Assembly: GCF_039621805.1 (NCBI RefSeq)
Contig: NZ_CP155074.1
Coordinates: 806,001-870,000 of the forward strand
Source: Paraburkholderia sp. PREW-6R
GTDB taxonomy: Bacteria; Pseudomonadota; Gammaproteobacteria; Burkholderiales; Burkholderiaceae
DNA length: 64,000 bases
Direction of reading: 5' to 3'
Part shown: positions 42,343 through 50,834 of the stretch, piece by piece
Layout: every line of letters begins with the position of its first letter
Numbering within the stretch: position 1 is the first letter of the stretch
Position numbers and translations under genes: made by a program
The notes under the pieces: generated by a model
Told to the model about the DNA's origin: nothing
Databases searched by the model: none
Seen by the model: the letters and a program-made list of their open reading frames with translations, nothing else

Positions 42343-44963
42343 AGCTGCGTAGTATCGCGATTCAGGAGTTCAAGCAGTTCAGCGGACGGCTCGTCATCGA
42401 CGATCTGCAGCCTGGTCTGAATCTTTTCACCGGTCCGAACGAAGTGGGCAAGAGCACGGTCGCGGAAGCGGTACGCGCCGTGTTTCTCGAACGCTACAAG
42501 GCTTCGCATCTGAAAGACCTGCTGCCGTGGGGTAAGGCGAGCGGGCAACCCTCGGTCGAGGTGACTTTCGAGCTGGACGGTGCGGCATGCCGGTTGTCCA
42601 AGCAGTTCGTCACGCGCCAGCGCTGTGAGCTCACGATTGGGTCCGCCGTCTACGGCGAAGACGAGGCCGAAGACAGGCTCGCGGCGCTGCTTGGCTTTTC
42701 GCGTGCGGCGCGCGGACCGCTGAAAGCCGAGCACGCCGGCGTGCCGGGTTTGTTGTGGGTGCAACAGGGCGGCACACAGGACGTGCGCCATTCGACCGGT
42801 CACGCCGCGCAGTATTTGCGTGACGCGCTGTCGCAACTGTCGGGCGGTACGGAATCGGCCGGCGAAGACGCGCTGATTGCAGCCGTGCAGCGCGAGTTGC
42901 GCCAACTGCTCACGGCGCGCACGCAGAAGTCCACGGGGCCGCTCGCGGAGGCCGAACAGGCGCTCGCTGCGCTGCTCGCCGAGCGTGAAGGCTTGCAACA
43001 GCAGCGCCAGCAGTTCGAGGAGAACATTGCGCGTCTCGCCGCCCAGCAGGAGGCGTTCGACGACGCGCAGCGCAAGCGTCCCTGGGAAGTTCACGAGCAG
43101 AAGGCCATGCTCGCGCAACAGCGCGCCGACGCCGCGGCGGATCTGGAGCGCGGCCTCCAGCAAGTCGCGCAATCGTTGCAGGTGAGCGAGGCGGAGCTTG
43201 CGCTGTCGTTGCAACAGGAGCAGGGCGCGGTTGAACTCGAAGCGGCCATTGCGCGTGAGCGCGAGCAACTGGACGCGGCGCGTGCCAACGTCGCCGCGGC
43301 CCAGACCGCGCACGCGCAAGCGGCGTCGAGCGTCGCGCAGTTCGAGCAGGCCGCCGCCGACGCGAACCGTGCGCTCGAACTGGCGAACGCGGCGGTCACG
43401 GCGGCCGATCTGCGCAGCCAGACCGGGCTGTATCGTGCGGAAAGCGAGCGGCTGCAGACGTCGATCGCCGCCGCCGGCGAGGCTGCCGAAGCCATGCTTG
43501 CAGCGGCGCGTGCGGCCGCCGCGCTCGAGATCGACGAGGCGAAGCTCAAGCGGCTGACAGCGCTCGACGGCGAGTTGACCGTGCTGCGCGCGCGTACCGA
43601 AGCGGCGATGACGCGCGTCGAGTATCGGCTGAATGGCGCGGTCACGGTCGGCGGCGAAGCGGTAAGCGGCATCGGTGTGCTGCGTCTGGATGAAGAGAAA
43701 GTCATTGGTCTCGGCGAACTGGGCGAATTGCGGGTGATTCCGGGCGTGTCGGATCTTGCCGCGCAGCTCGCCGCCCTGGCCGCGCTGGAAGCGCACCATG
43801 CACAGCTGTTGCAGAGTCTTGGCGTGGCGTCGCTCGGCGAGGCCGAGGCGCGCCATGAGCAATGGAAGGCGCTCGTCGCGCAGCAGAAAAGCCAGGCGAG
43901 GATTCTCGAAGTGCATGCGCCTGATGGCATCGACGCATTGCGCGCCGCGCTGGCGTCAACGGCAGCGCGTCTGCAAACCGCCGACGACCGGCTCGCGGCG
44001 CTGCCCGATGTGTCGGCTGCGCAACCGCTCGACGAAGCGCGGCGCAACGCCGGGATCGCGCGCGATGCGCTGGAAGCCGCGCGAAAAGTCCTCGCGCAGG
44101 CAGCGGAAAAGCGCTCTACCGGCACGGCGACTTGCGAGTCGCTTGCCGCGCAACTGCAGCGCAAGGAATCCCAGCTGAACGACGAAACGTTGCGCCGCAA
44201 CCGCGCGCAGTGGCAGGCAAAGATCATCGAGCAACGTGTGCAGGTCGAGGCGCTGCGAAAGCAGCGCGAGACCCGCGAACGTGAGCTGGAAGCGGCGCGC
44301 CTGGACGATCCGGCTGCCGAAGCAAAGCGCTTTCGCGCATCGGCGGAACTGGCGCGTGCGGAGCAGCACGAGCGGCAGGTGCGGATCGCGCAATTGCGAA
44401 CCCAGCTGGAAACAATGGGGGCGTCCGGGCTAGGTGAAAGGCTTGCCGCTCTCGAGGCGAAAGCGGAGCAGGCCGCGCGCCGCAAGGACGAACTCAGCGT
44501 GCGTGCCGGCGCGCTGAGTCTGCTTGACGAAATACTCGTCGAGGAGCGCGACGCCGCAGTTGCACAGTTGCGCGCGCCGCTCACCGACCGGCTCGGCCAT
44601 TACCTCAGACGCATTTTTCCGCAGTCCACCATTGCGCTCGGCGACGATCTGAGTCCCGCGACACTCGAGCGCAACGGACGCGCAGATACGCTCGACGCGC
44701 TGAGTTTCGGCACGCGCGAACAGCTTGGCATTCTTACGCGGCTTGCCTATGCGGACCTGCTGAAGGCGTCCGGCAGGCCGACCCTGCTGATGCTCGACGA
44801 CGCCGCCGTCCATACCGACTCCGTGCGGCGCGACGCAATCAAACGTGCATTGATCGACGCCGCCACGCGCCACCAGATACTGGTGTTCACCTGTCATCCG
44901 GAGTTGTGGGACGATCTTGGCGTGCGGCAGCGGGCAATCGAAGATCTGAAGGTTGCGGCATGA
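42339..44963 (+). CDS. SbcC/YhaN-like SMC-type ATPase
   Basis: An 874-residue AAA ATPase of the Rad50/SbcC type. Walker A is FTGPNEVGKSTVAEAV near residue 30; the Walker B and D-loop are LLMLDDAAVHTDSVRRDA close to the end, with HQILVFTCHPELWDDLG after it. Between them lie two Ala/Gln/Glu-rich coiled-coil arms (~200-400 and ~500-760) with a short globular centre. No CxxC zinc hook is visible, which fits the YhaN subgroup rather than Rad50. Translation is coupled to the nuclease. It likely forms a complex that tethers or unwinds DNA for the nuclease. Confidence 0.87.
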   Translation: MKLRSIAIQEFKQFSGRLVIDDLQPGLNLFTGPNEVGKSTVAEAVRAVFLERYKASHLKDLLPWGKASGQPSVEVTFELDGAACRLSKQFVTRQRCELTIGSAVYGEDEAEDRLAALLGFSRAARGPLKAEHAGVPGLLWVQQGGTQDVRHSTGHAAQYLRDALSQLSGGTESAGEDALIAAVQRELRQLLTARTQKSTGPLAEAEQALAALLAEREGLQQQRQQFEENIARLAAQQEAFDDAQRKRPWEVHEQKAMLAQQRADAAADLERGLQQVAQSLQVSEAELALSLQQEQGAVELEAAIAREREQLDAARANVAAAQTAHAQAASSVAQFEQAAADANRALELANAAVTAADLRSQTGLYRAESERLQTSIAAAGEAAEAMLAAARAAAALEIDEAKLKRLTALDGELTVLRARTEAAMTRVEYRLNGAVTVGGEAVSGIGVLRLDEEKVIGLGELGELRVIPGVSDLAAQLAALAALEAHHAQLLQSLGVASLGEAEARHEQWKALVAQQKSQARILEVHAPDGIDALRAALASTAARLQTADDRLAALPDVSAAQPLDEARRNAGIARDALEAARKVLAQAAEKRSTGTATCESLAAQLQRKESQLNDETLRRNRAQWQAKIIEQRVQVEALRKQRETRERELEAARLDDPAAEAKRFRASAELARAEQHERQVRIAQLRTQLETMGASGLGERLAALEAKAEQAARRKDELSVRAGALSLLDEILVEERDAAVAQLRAPLTDRLGHYLRRIFPQSTIALGDDLSPATLERNGRADTLDALSFGTREQLGILTRLAYADLLKASGRPTLLMLDDAAVHTDSVRRDAIKRALIDAATRHQILVFTCHPELWDDLGVRQRAIEDLKVAA

Positions 44964-45005
44964 GCGCGCCGGTGCGCCGTCAGGATTGAATAATCGGGGG
45001 ACGTC

Positions 45006-45830
45006 ATGACTGAGCTTTATCGCGGAATGGATCAGACGGCGCTACGCGCCGCTTACGACAACGTGGCGGCCGTCGCGGACGCGGCCGCATGCATGCTCGG
45101 TTTCCAGACGCGCAGCGCGGAGCTTTATGAAAGCGTGACATGCCGGCGCGATATCGCGTATGGTCCGCGGCCGCGTCAGCGCTTCGACTGGTTGCCTTGC
45201 GGCAACGCCGAAGCGCCGCTGTTCGTGTTCATTCACGGTGGCTACTGGCAGGCGCGCAGCAAGGAGGATTTCGCGTTTGTCGCGAGCGGGCCGCTCGGGT
45301 GCGGCTTTAACGTGGTGCTGGCCGAATACACGCTGGCGCCGGAGGCAACCATGACGCAGATCGTCGGCGAAATCGGCACATTGCTCGACGCCCTCGCTGC
45401 CGATACTCACGGGCTCGGCACCCGTGCGCCTGTCTGCCTCGCGGGCCATTCGGCGGGCGGCCAGCTGAGCGCGTTGTATCGCGCGCACGAGTCGGTGGTT
45501 CACGCACTGCCGGTCAGCGCGCTCGTCGATCTCGAACCGATCGCAATGTCGTGGCTAAACGACAAGCTCCAGCTCACGCCGCAAGAGATCGCAGCGTACA
45601 GCCCGATGCGACACAGCGGCCACGGCGTGCCCATGACGATCGCCGTGGGTACCGCGGAGTTGCCCGAACTCGTCCGGCATTCGCAGGAGTATGCGGCGGC
45701 GTGCGAGCGGGCGGGTGAGCAGGTGCGATTCGTGCCGCTTGCCGGCCGCAATCACTTCACGATACTCGACGATCTCGCCGAGCCCGACGGCGTGCAGATG
45801 CGCGCGGTCATGGCCGCGATGCAGCGGTGA
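45006..45830 (+). CDS. alpha/beta hydrolase, kynurenine formamidase/carboxylesterase-like
   Basis: A 274-residue alpha/beta hydrolase. The oxyanion motif is FIHGGYWQ and the nucleophile elbow is LAGHSAGGQLS; the acid is probably the Asp of LVDLEPI or the later region and the His is in LAGRNHFTILDDL. HGGYW is typical of the hormone-sensitive-lipase-like group including bacterial arylformamidases. No other tryptophan-degradation genes lie nearby, so formamidase activity is only one possibility. It starts 42 bp after the SbcC-like gene with GGGGGA eight bases upstream, and may be transcribed with it. Confidence 0.85.
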   Translation: MTELYRGMDQTALRAAYDNVAAVADAAACMLGFQTRSAELYESVTCRRDIAYGPRPRQRFDWLPCGNAEAPLFVFIHGGYWQARSKEDFAFVASGPLGCGFNVVLAEYTLAPEATMTQIVGEIGTLLDALAADTHGLGTRAPVCLAGHSAGGQLSALYRAHESVVHALPVSALVDLEPIAMSWLNDKLQLTPQEIAAYSPMRHSGHGVPMTIAVGTAELPELVRHSQEYAAACERAGEQVRFVPLAGRNHFTILDDLAEPDGVQMRAVMAAMQR

Positions 45831-45846
45831 TGCGCGCCGTTCCGGT

Positions 45847-47730
45847 TCACGGGTACCAGCGTGGCGTGTAGATCCACTCCGCGCCTGGCAGGTGTTCGGC
45901 GCTGTCGGCTTCACCCGCTTCGGCGGTGCCTTCGGAACCGCTTGCGCGGCGGGGAAAAGCGCGCGTGGTCGACGATCCGACGATCAACATGGTCCGCATG
46001 TCCACATCCGACGAGCGCAATTCGCCGAGCGTCATGGTGCGTAATGTGGCGCCGGGCCGGTCGATATCCCGGCCGATCACTACGCGCGTCGACGGGCTGC
46101 GATATTCGCGCACGATGTCCAGCGCCTTGTCGAGTTGCCACGGACGGGCGCGCGAAATCGGGTTGTAGAACGCCATCACGAGATCGGCTTGTGCGGCATG
46201 CCGCAGGCGGGTTTCGATGATCGTCCACGGCTTCAGGTTGTCCGATAGCGACAGCATGCAGAAGTCGTGGCCGAGCGGCGCGCCGGCCTGGGCAGCAGTG
46301 GCGAACGCGGCCGACACGCCGGGCACGATCGTCAGCTCGACTGCGGCCCAGTCGGCATTGTGCGACGTTTCGAGCGCTTCGAGCACGGCGGCGGCCATCG
46401 CGAACACGCCCGGATCGCCTGATGAGACCATCACCACCGCTCGTCCTTCGCTCGCCAGCTCGAACGCATGGCGCGCGCGTTGCATTTCCTCGCGATTGTC
46501 CGTGCCATGCACGCGTTGACCGGCGCGCAGCGCGCCGGCCATCCGGACATAGGTTTCGTAGCCGAGAATGTCGGTGGCGTCGTCTAGTGCGCGGCGCGCG
46601 GCGGGCACCATCAGCTCCGCACTGCCAGGGCCGAGGCCGATCACCGTCAGACGGCCGCGCGCGCGGCCGATGGTGTCGGCGTCCAGCGCCAATGTCGCCA
46701 GCGCGAGAGTGGTGCCTCGATCGGCGTCGCTCGGCAGCGTTTTGTACGGGACGCGCAGAGCGGCGTGCAGCAGGCCATCAGTCAGGCCGCGAGTCTGGCT
46801 GTCAGTCAGGCCATGAGTCTGACCTCCAATCAGGCCGCGAGTCAGGCCATGAGTCTGTCCGTCAGTCCGGCCATGAGGCACGCCGTGAAGCCGCGCGGCG
46901 TCGTCGGAATGTGCGGTAATGAAGCGCAGTGGCACGCCGAGCTCCGCTGCGGCATGCGCGAGCGCGGCGTCCGTCATGCGCGACGATGGCGCGAGCAGCG
47001 CGGCAAGTGACTGCGCGGCAAGTCCGTGCGCAGCCAGTTCTTCGCGTACGCGAGCGGCGATCCCGTCGCCGGCAGGCCCAGGCGACGCCACCTCCGCCAC
47101 TACACAGCGCGGATGAATCACCAGTTCATCCCGACTTCCGTCCCACGCACGCGGCGTCACACGAATCGCGAGCCGCGCCGTCTCCGAGCAAGGCAGTTGC
47201 GCATTGTCCAGCCACGGCGCATCACCCTCGACACGTGTTTTCTCCCCCGCGAGCAGATCCGACACGAAGCGCTTGCCCTGTCCGATATCCGCAAGCACAT
47301 AACCATCGGGCGGGTTGAGCACGCAAGTGCCGAAGCGCAGTTCGCCGCTCGTCGTGATGCCAGGAGAAACGGCGAGCGCAGAAGCAATCTTGCGCGCCAT
47401 CACGTTCACGCCGGCCAGACCGCCAAGCAGCGGCACGACCGCGCTGCCGTCTTCGGCAACGGCGAGCACCGGCGGTTCGACACCCTTGTCCGACAGCAGC
47501 GGCGCAACGCACCGGATCACGATGCCCGCGGCGCACAACGCGACGATCGGCGTGCCGCGCGCGTACAGATCGCGCAGATGCACACCCAGCTCGCGATAGC
47601 CCACGTCCGCTTCCACTCGCCCCTCGAGCGCGTGCACGTCGCTGCCCTCGAAGAGCGCCTGAATGCGCCGCGCGGTGGGCAGCGCGCCCGCGCCGAGAAT
47701 CACGATAGCGGGTGGCGTCAGCCTTGCCAT
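45847..47730 (-). CDS. CbiG-CobJ fusion: cobalt-precorrin-5A hydrolase / precorrin-3B C17-methyltransferase
   Basis: A 627-residue fusion. Residues ~1-340 match CbiG (VILGAGALPTARRIQALFEG, ALCAAGIVIRCVAPLL), which removes the acetaldehyde fragment in the cobalt-early pathway. Residues ~355-590 form CobJ/CbiH (LTVIGLGPGSAELMVPAA, VMVSSGDPGVFAMA, FYNPISRARPWQLDKAL), which methylates C17 and contracts the ring. Residues ~285-320, in the CbiG C-terminal part, are a repeat of HGLT/RGLT/QTHG units encoded by a degenerate tandem repeat. The C-terminal ~30 residues are a Ser/Ala/Glu-rich tail. Its start overlaps the end of cobI by 13 bp. It ends the riboswitch-controlled minus operon. Confidence 0.92.
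   Translation of the reverse strand: MARLTPPAIVILGAGALPTARRIQALFEGSDVHALEGRVEADVGYRELGVHLRDLYARGTPIVALCAAGIVIRCVAPLLSDKGVEPPVLAVAEDGSAVVPLLGGLAGVNVMARKIASALAVSPGITTSGELRFGTCVLNPPDGYVLADIGQGKRFVSDLLAGEKTRVEGDAPWLDNAQLPCSETARLAIRVTPRAWDGSRDELVIHPRCVVAEVASPGPAGDGIAARVREELAAHGLAAQSLAALLAPSSRMTDAALAHAAAELGVPLRFITAHSDDAARLHGVPHGRTDGQTHGLTRGLIGGQTHGLTDSQTRGLTDGLLHAALRVPYKTLPSDADRGTTLALATLALDADTIGRARGRLTVIGLGPGSAELMVPAARRALDDATDILGYETYVRMAGALRAGQRVHGTDNREEMQRARHAFELASEGRAVVMVSSGDPGVFAMAAAVLEALETSHNADWAAVELTIVPGVSAAFATAAQAGAPLGHDFCMLSLSDNLKPWTIIETRLRHAAQADLVMAFYNPISRARPWQLDKALDIVREYRSPSTRVVIGRDIDRPGATLRTMTLGELRSSDVDMRTMLIVGSSTTRAFPRRASGSEGTAEAGEADSAEHLPGAEWIYTPRWYP
46771..46877 (-). repeat. degenerate ~12-bp tandem repeat inside the cbiG part
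   Basis: About nine imperfect units related to TCAGTCAGGCC and ATGAGTCTG alternate over 107 bp. On the coding strand they give a run of GLT/GQT/HG-type tripeptides and tetrapeptides without breaking the frame. Confidence 0.85.
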
Positions 47731-48449
47731 TTTTCCCCCGGCACGACGAGCAGCGAGAAATACGGCGATGCCATCGGATCGACTTCGGCCAGCGGCACGA
47801 TGCGCTGATTGCCCATCGTCGCGCGTTCAACATAGAGCGCGCGACGATCGAGGCCGAGTTCGCCGAGCACACGCCGGACCTTGTCGAAATTGCGCCCGAG
47901 TTTCATCACGACGGCGGCGTCGGCATCCGCGAGGCGGCGGCGCAATTCGTGTTCGGGCAGCACGCCCGACAGCACCGACAGGCTCTGGTTGCGATACACG
48001 AGCGGCGCGCCGAGCACGGCCGCACCGCCGAGCATCGAGCACACGCCCGGCACGACCTCGCTTTCGTAGCGCGCCGCGAGCCGGTCGTGGAGGTACATGT
48101 ACGAGCCGTAGAAAAACGGATCGCCTTCGCAGATCACCGCGACGTCGCGGCCCGCGTCGAGATGGGTGGCGACCACTTGCGCGGCCGTGTCATAGAAGTC
48201 CGCAATGATCGCTTCATACGACAGCGGCGGCTCCAGCGCCTCGGTCGTGACCGGGTACACCATGGGCAAGTGCTGCTGCGCGTCGTGCAAATGCGTTTCG
48301 ATGATGCTGAACGCGTTGCCTTTCTTGCCCTTCGCGACGAAATAACCCACCACGTGTGCCGCTTTCAAGAGGCGCAGCGCTTTTAACGTGATGAGTTCCG
48401 GGTCGCCGGGGCCGACGCCGAGTCCGAACAATCGTCCTTGCGCCGCCAT
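47718..48449 (-). CDS. cobI: precorrin-2 C20-methyltransferase
   Basis: A 243-residue SAM-dependent tetrapyrrole methylase, adding the C20 methyl to precorrin-2. The first conserved motif is GLGVGPGDPELITLKALRLL, followed by VAVICEGDPFFYGSYMYLHD and VVPGVCSMLGGAAVLGAPLV. VGYFVAKGKKGNAFSI matches the CobI/CbiL subgroup. The start codon directly follows the cobH stop, so the genes are tightly coupled. It belongs to the cobG-cobH-cobI-cbiG/cobJ operon. Confidence 0.93.
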   Translation of the reverse strand: MAAQGRLFGLGVGPGDPELITLKALRLLKAAHVVGYFVAKGKKGNAFSIIETHLHDAQQHLPMVYPVTTEALEPPLSYEAIIADFYDTAAQVVATHLDAGRDVAVICEGDPFFYGSYMYLHDRLAARYESEVVPGVCSMLGGAAVLGAPLVYRNQSLSVLSGVLPEHELRRRLADADAAVVMKLGRNFDKVRRVLGELGLDRRALYVERATMGNQRIVPLAEVDPMASPYFSLLVVPGEKWQG

Positions 48450-49076
48450 TTACTCGACCTCCGTCGCCAGCGCGTTCACGGCCGCCGCGGCCATCGCGCT
48501 TCCGCCGCGCCGCCCGTGCACCACCACGTAAGGCACGCCAACGCGGTTTTCGGCAAGCGCCGCTTTCGATTCGGCCGCGCCCACGAAACCCACCGGAAAG
48601 CCTAGAACGAGCGCGGGTTGCGGCGCGCCGGCCTCGAGCATGTCGAGCAGATGGAAGAGTGCGGTCGGCGCATTGCCGATCACGACGACGCTGCCCGCGA
48701 GATGCGGCCGCCAGAGTTCGAGTGCGGCGGCCGAGCGCGTATTGCCGATCTCGCGTGCCAGTGACGGCACACTGTCGTGCATGAGCGTGCAGATCACTTC
48801 GTTTTTTGCGCGCAGACGCGCGCGAGTGACGCCTTGCGCGACCATGCCGGCGTCGCACAGAATTGGCGCGCCCCGCGCAAGTGCCGCGCGGCCTGCCGTA
48901 CCGGCGCCGGCCGAGAAAGCAAGATCGTCGACGACGTCGACCATGCCGCACGCGTGAATGACGCGCACCGCGAGTTTTTCGAGGTCGGCTGGAATGCGGG
49001 AAAGCTCGGCTTCCGCGCGGATGATCGCGAACGATCGACGATAGATTTCCTGACCGTCGCGAATGTATTCAGACAT
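48450..49076 (-). CDS. cobH: precorrin-8X methylmutase
   Basis: A 208-residue enzyme that moves a methyl group from C11 to C12 to make hydrogenobyrinate. Characteristic segments are IRAEAELSRIPADLEKLAVR with VIHACGMVDV (catalytic His region), GAPILCDAGMVAQGVTR, and VIGNAPTALFHLLDML. The ATG at 49076 has GGAG eight bases upstream; a GTG three codons earlier is possible. The reading frame overlaps the end of cobG by eight bases, so the two are coupled. Confidence 0.93.
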   Translation of the reverse strand: MSEYIRDGQEIYRRSFAIIRAEAELSRIPADLEKLAVRVIHACGMVDVVDDLAFSAGAGTAGRAALARGAPILCDAGMVAQGVTRARLRAKNEVICTLMHDSVPSLAREIGNTRSAAALELWRPHLAGSVVVIGNAPTALFHLLDMLEAGAPQPALVLGFPVGFVGAAESKAALAENRVGVPYVVVHGRRGGSAMAAAAVNALATEVE

Positions 49077-50469
49077 CGGGGGCACTCCGGGCCAGTTGAT
49101 TGAGCAGGCTCGCCGCCTGGTCGATCGTCAGTCGGTGCGCGACGCACTCGCCGAAACCCGGCTGGGCGTCGCGTCGATAAAGGTCGTAAAGGCCGGGCGC
49201 GACCGCAAGCAACGTGTACGGCGCGCAGTGCGCGGCGGCGCACGAACGCAGGCAACCGCTCAGGTGCACGTCCACATCGGGCGGCAGGCGCTCGGCGAGT
49301 TGCAGCGCGTCGGCTTTCGTGTCGGCCAGGCCCTTTGCACAGCCGCTCGAACCCGTGCACGCAATCAGGCGGGCGAGGGGCTGTGCGCGCTCGCGCGCGA
49401 GGCCGAGCGCATCGAATTCGTCGAGCACGGCTGGCACGTGGTGCCCGGCGATATCGGTGAGTAGCACGCTTTGCCAGGGCGTAACGTGCAGCGTCGCGTT
49501 GCCTTGCCGTTGCGCGAGCACGGCAAGCCGCTGGAGGCTTGCGGCGTCGAGCCGGCCAAGCGGTACTTGCGCGCCCGCATGCCACAGGTGCGGCGTGTGC
49601 TGTCGGTGCGCGCCTAAGCGCAGCGTAGCGTCGGCGGCTGCCGTGCCGCGCCAGTTCGCGAGGGAAGCGTCGCGCGTGAGCGGAAAGTCCAGGTACGTTT
49701 GCGCGTGCCGCAAGATCGTGTCGACGGCGCGCACGGCGAGCAGGTCGCGCATGCGGGTCGCGTCGGCGTCGGCGAGGTCGACGAACGTCAGCAGCAACGC
49801 ACGCGCAAGCGCGGGGACCTGCGACGGCAGCACGGCGGCGAGCGCCGGAGCCGCGTGCTGCGCCGCGCCCGTCTGCAAGCGTGGTGCACACCCCGCCAGC
49901 CCGAACACGAAGCGCACGCCGTCACGCGTCGCTGTTGCCGCAAACCACACGTCATGTGGATGATCGACCCGCACGAGGCGTTCGCCGCCGTCCAGCATCA
50001 ATGCGAACTTTGGCGACAGCGCGGCGAACCGCGTTTCGCCTTGCAGCAGCGCGAGCAGCTCGGCGCAAATGGGGCGAGTGTCGATCAGCGCAGCCGGATC
50101 GCGCCCGGCCAGCGGGCTGATCATCACATTGCGCACGTCGTCCGCCGCTGCACTGGCCGGGTCGATCGGACCGAGCCCCGCGCCGATCAACGCGGCGCTC
50201 AACGCTGCTTCATGCCCGCTTCGCACGCCGCGCACCTGCAGATTGGCGCGATTGGTCAGCTCGATGACGCCGCTGCCGTGCAGCGCGCTGCTGCCGGCGA
50301 TGGCCGAAGCCTGGGCTGCCGTCAATTCGCCGCCGGGCAGTCGGATCCGGCAGATGCCGCCGTCGCGCGCGGCGACGATGCGCAGCAGCCCCGGACACGC
50401 CGAGGGCCGCAGCGTGGCAACCGCGTCGGACAAAACGGAGGAGAGCGTGGCTCGATTCAAGACGGACAC
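49069..50469 (-). CDS. cobG: precorrin-3B synthase (aerobic pathway)
   Basis: A 466-residue sulfite-reductase-like monooxygenase that uses oxygen to make precorrin-3B. Four cysteines for the [4Fe-4S] cluster lie in ACTGSSGCAKG and LSGCLRSCAAAHC. Two ferredoxin-like halves (RLPGGELTAAQASAI; GAQVPLGRLDAASLQRLAVL) are visible. The longest open frame runs back through the riboswitch aptamer, which cannot be coding; the first usable start after it is the GTG at 50469, about 105 nt beyond the aptamer. That length fits the family. It is the first gene of the minus cobalamin operon, which continues with cobH. Confidence 0.9.
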   Translation of the reverse strand: MSVLNRATLSSVLSDAVATLRPSACPGLLRIVAARDGGICRIRLPGGELTAAQASAIAGSSALHGSGVIELTNRANLQVRGVRSGHEAALSAALIGAGLGPIDPASAAADDVRNVMISPLAGRDPAALIDTRPICAELLALLQGETRFAALSPKFALMLDGGERLVRVDHPHDVWFAATATRDGVRFVFGLAGCAPRLQTGAAQHAAPALAAVLPSQVPALARALLLTFVDLADADATRMRDLLAVRAVDTILRHAQTYLDFPLTRDASLANWRGTAAADATLRLGAHRQHTPHLWHAGAQVPLGRLDAASLQRLAVLAQRQGNATLHVTPWQSVLLTDIAGHHVPAVLDEFDALGLARERAQPLARLIACTGSSGCAKGLADTKADALQLAERLPPDVDVHLSGCLRSCAAAHCAPYTLLAVAPGLYDLYRRDAQPGFGECVAHRLTIDQAASLLNQLARSAPDV

Positions 50470-50574
50470 CGGAGTTAGCGTCGCGCGACGGCCCGAGCAA
50501 GCCGCCCGCGAGGCGGCTGTGGCTTCGGCATCGGTACACCCCGCCCGACGTTGGTTGGCACGAACAGTCTCGCC

Positions 50575-50740
50575 GGCAGGTCTCCTGGCTCGCAGGTCAT
50601 GGTCCGCCGCAGCCTTCCCAGTCCTGCCGAGGCGGCAGGACCAGTGGCACGCGGAGCAGGCGGACTCGCTGCATACAGTTGCGGGGGCAGCCACAGTAAC
50701 GCTGTGTTCCCTCTTCGGCCCCGAAGGGCACCGGCGGCTG
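50575..50740 (-). promoter_or_regulatory. cobalamin (AdoCbl) riboswitch upstream of cobG
   Basis: On the minus strand the conserved elements come in the right order: GGTGCC start, AAGAGGGAA, GCTGCCCCCGCAACTGTA, GAGTCCGCC, the B12 box GCCACTGG, GACTGGGAAGGC and the closing AGACCTGCC. The long P-stem TCCTGCCGCC/GGCAGGA is also present. Coenzyme B12 binding should repress the minus-strand operon. A CATAAT lies directly before the aptamer. About 105 nt separate it from the cobG start, room for an expression platform, but no clear terminator is seen. Confidence 0.96.
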
Positions 50741-50834
50741 TATTATGCCTTTTTTCGAACAGCACAACGAGGCTGGACGCTTTGATCAGCGTGGCTCAGC
50801 GCAACTTTTGAAGACACAGAACGAGGATGGATGC

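Noticed and set aside
43091..44584. 497-codon Ser/Ala-rich minus-strand frame opposite the SbcC-like gene
   Set aside because: The Ser/Ala bias is the antisense of coiled-coil codons; no start site or motif.
50470..50694. Extending cobG to the longest open frame (start at 50694)
   Set aside because: The added codons lie inside the riboswitch aptamer and its leader; the translation has no family similarity.
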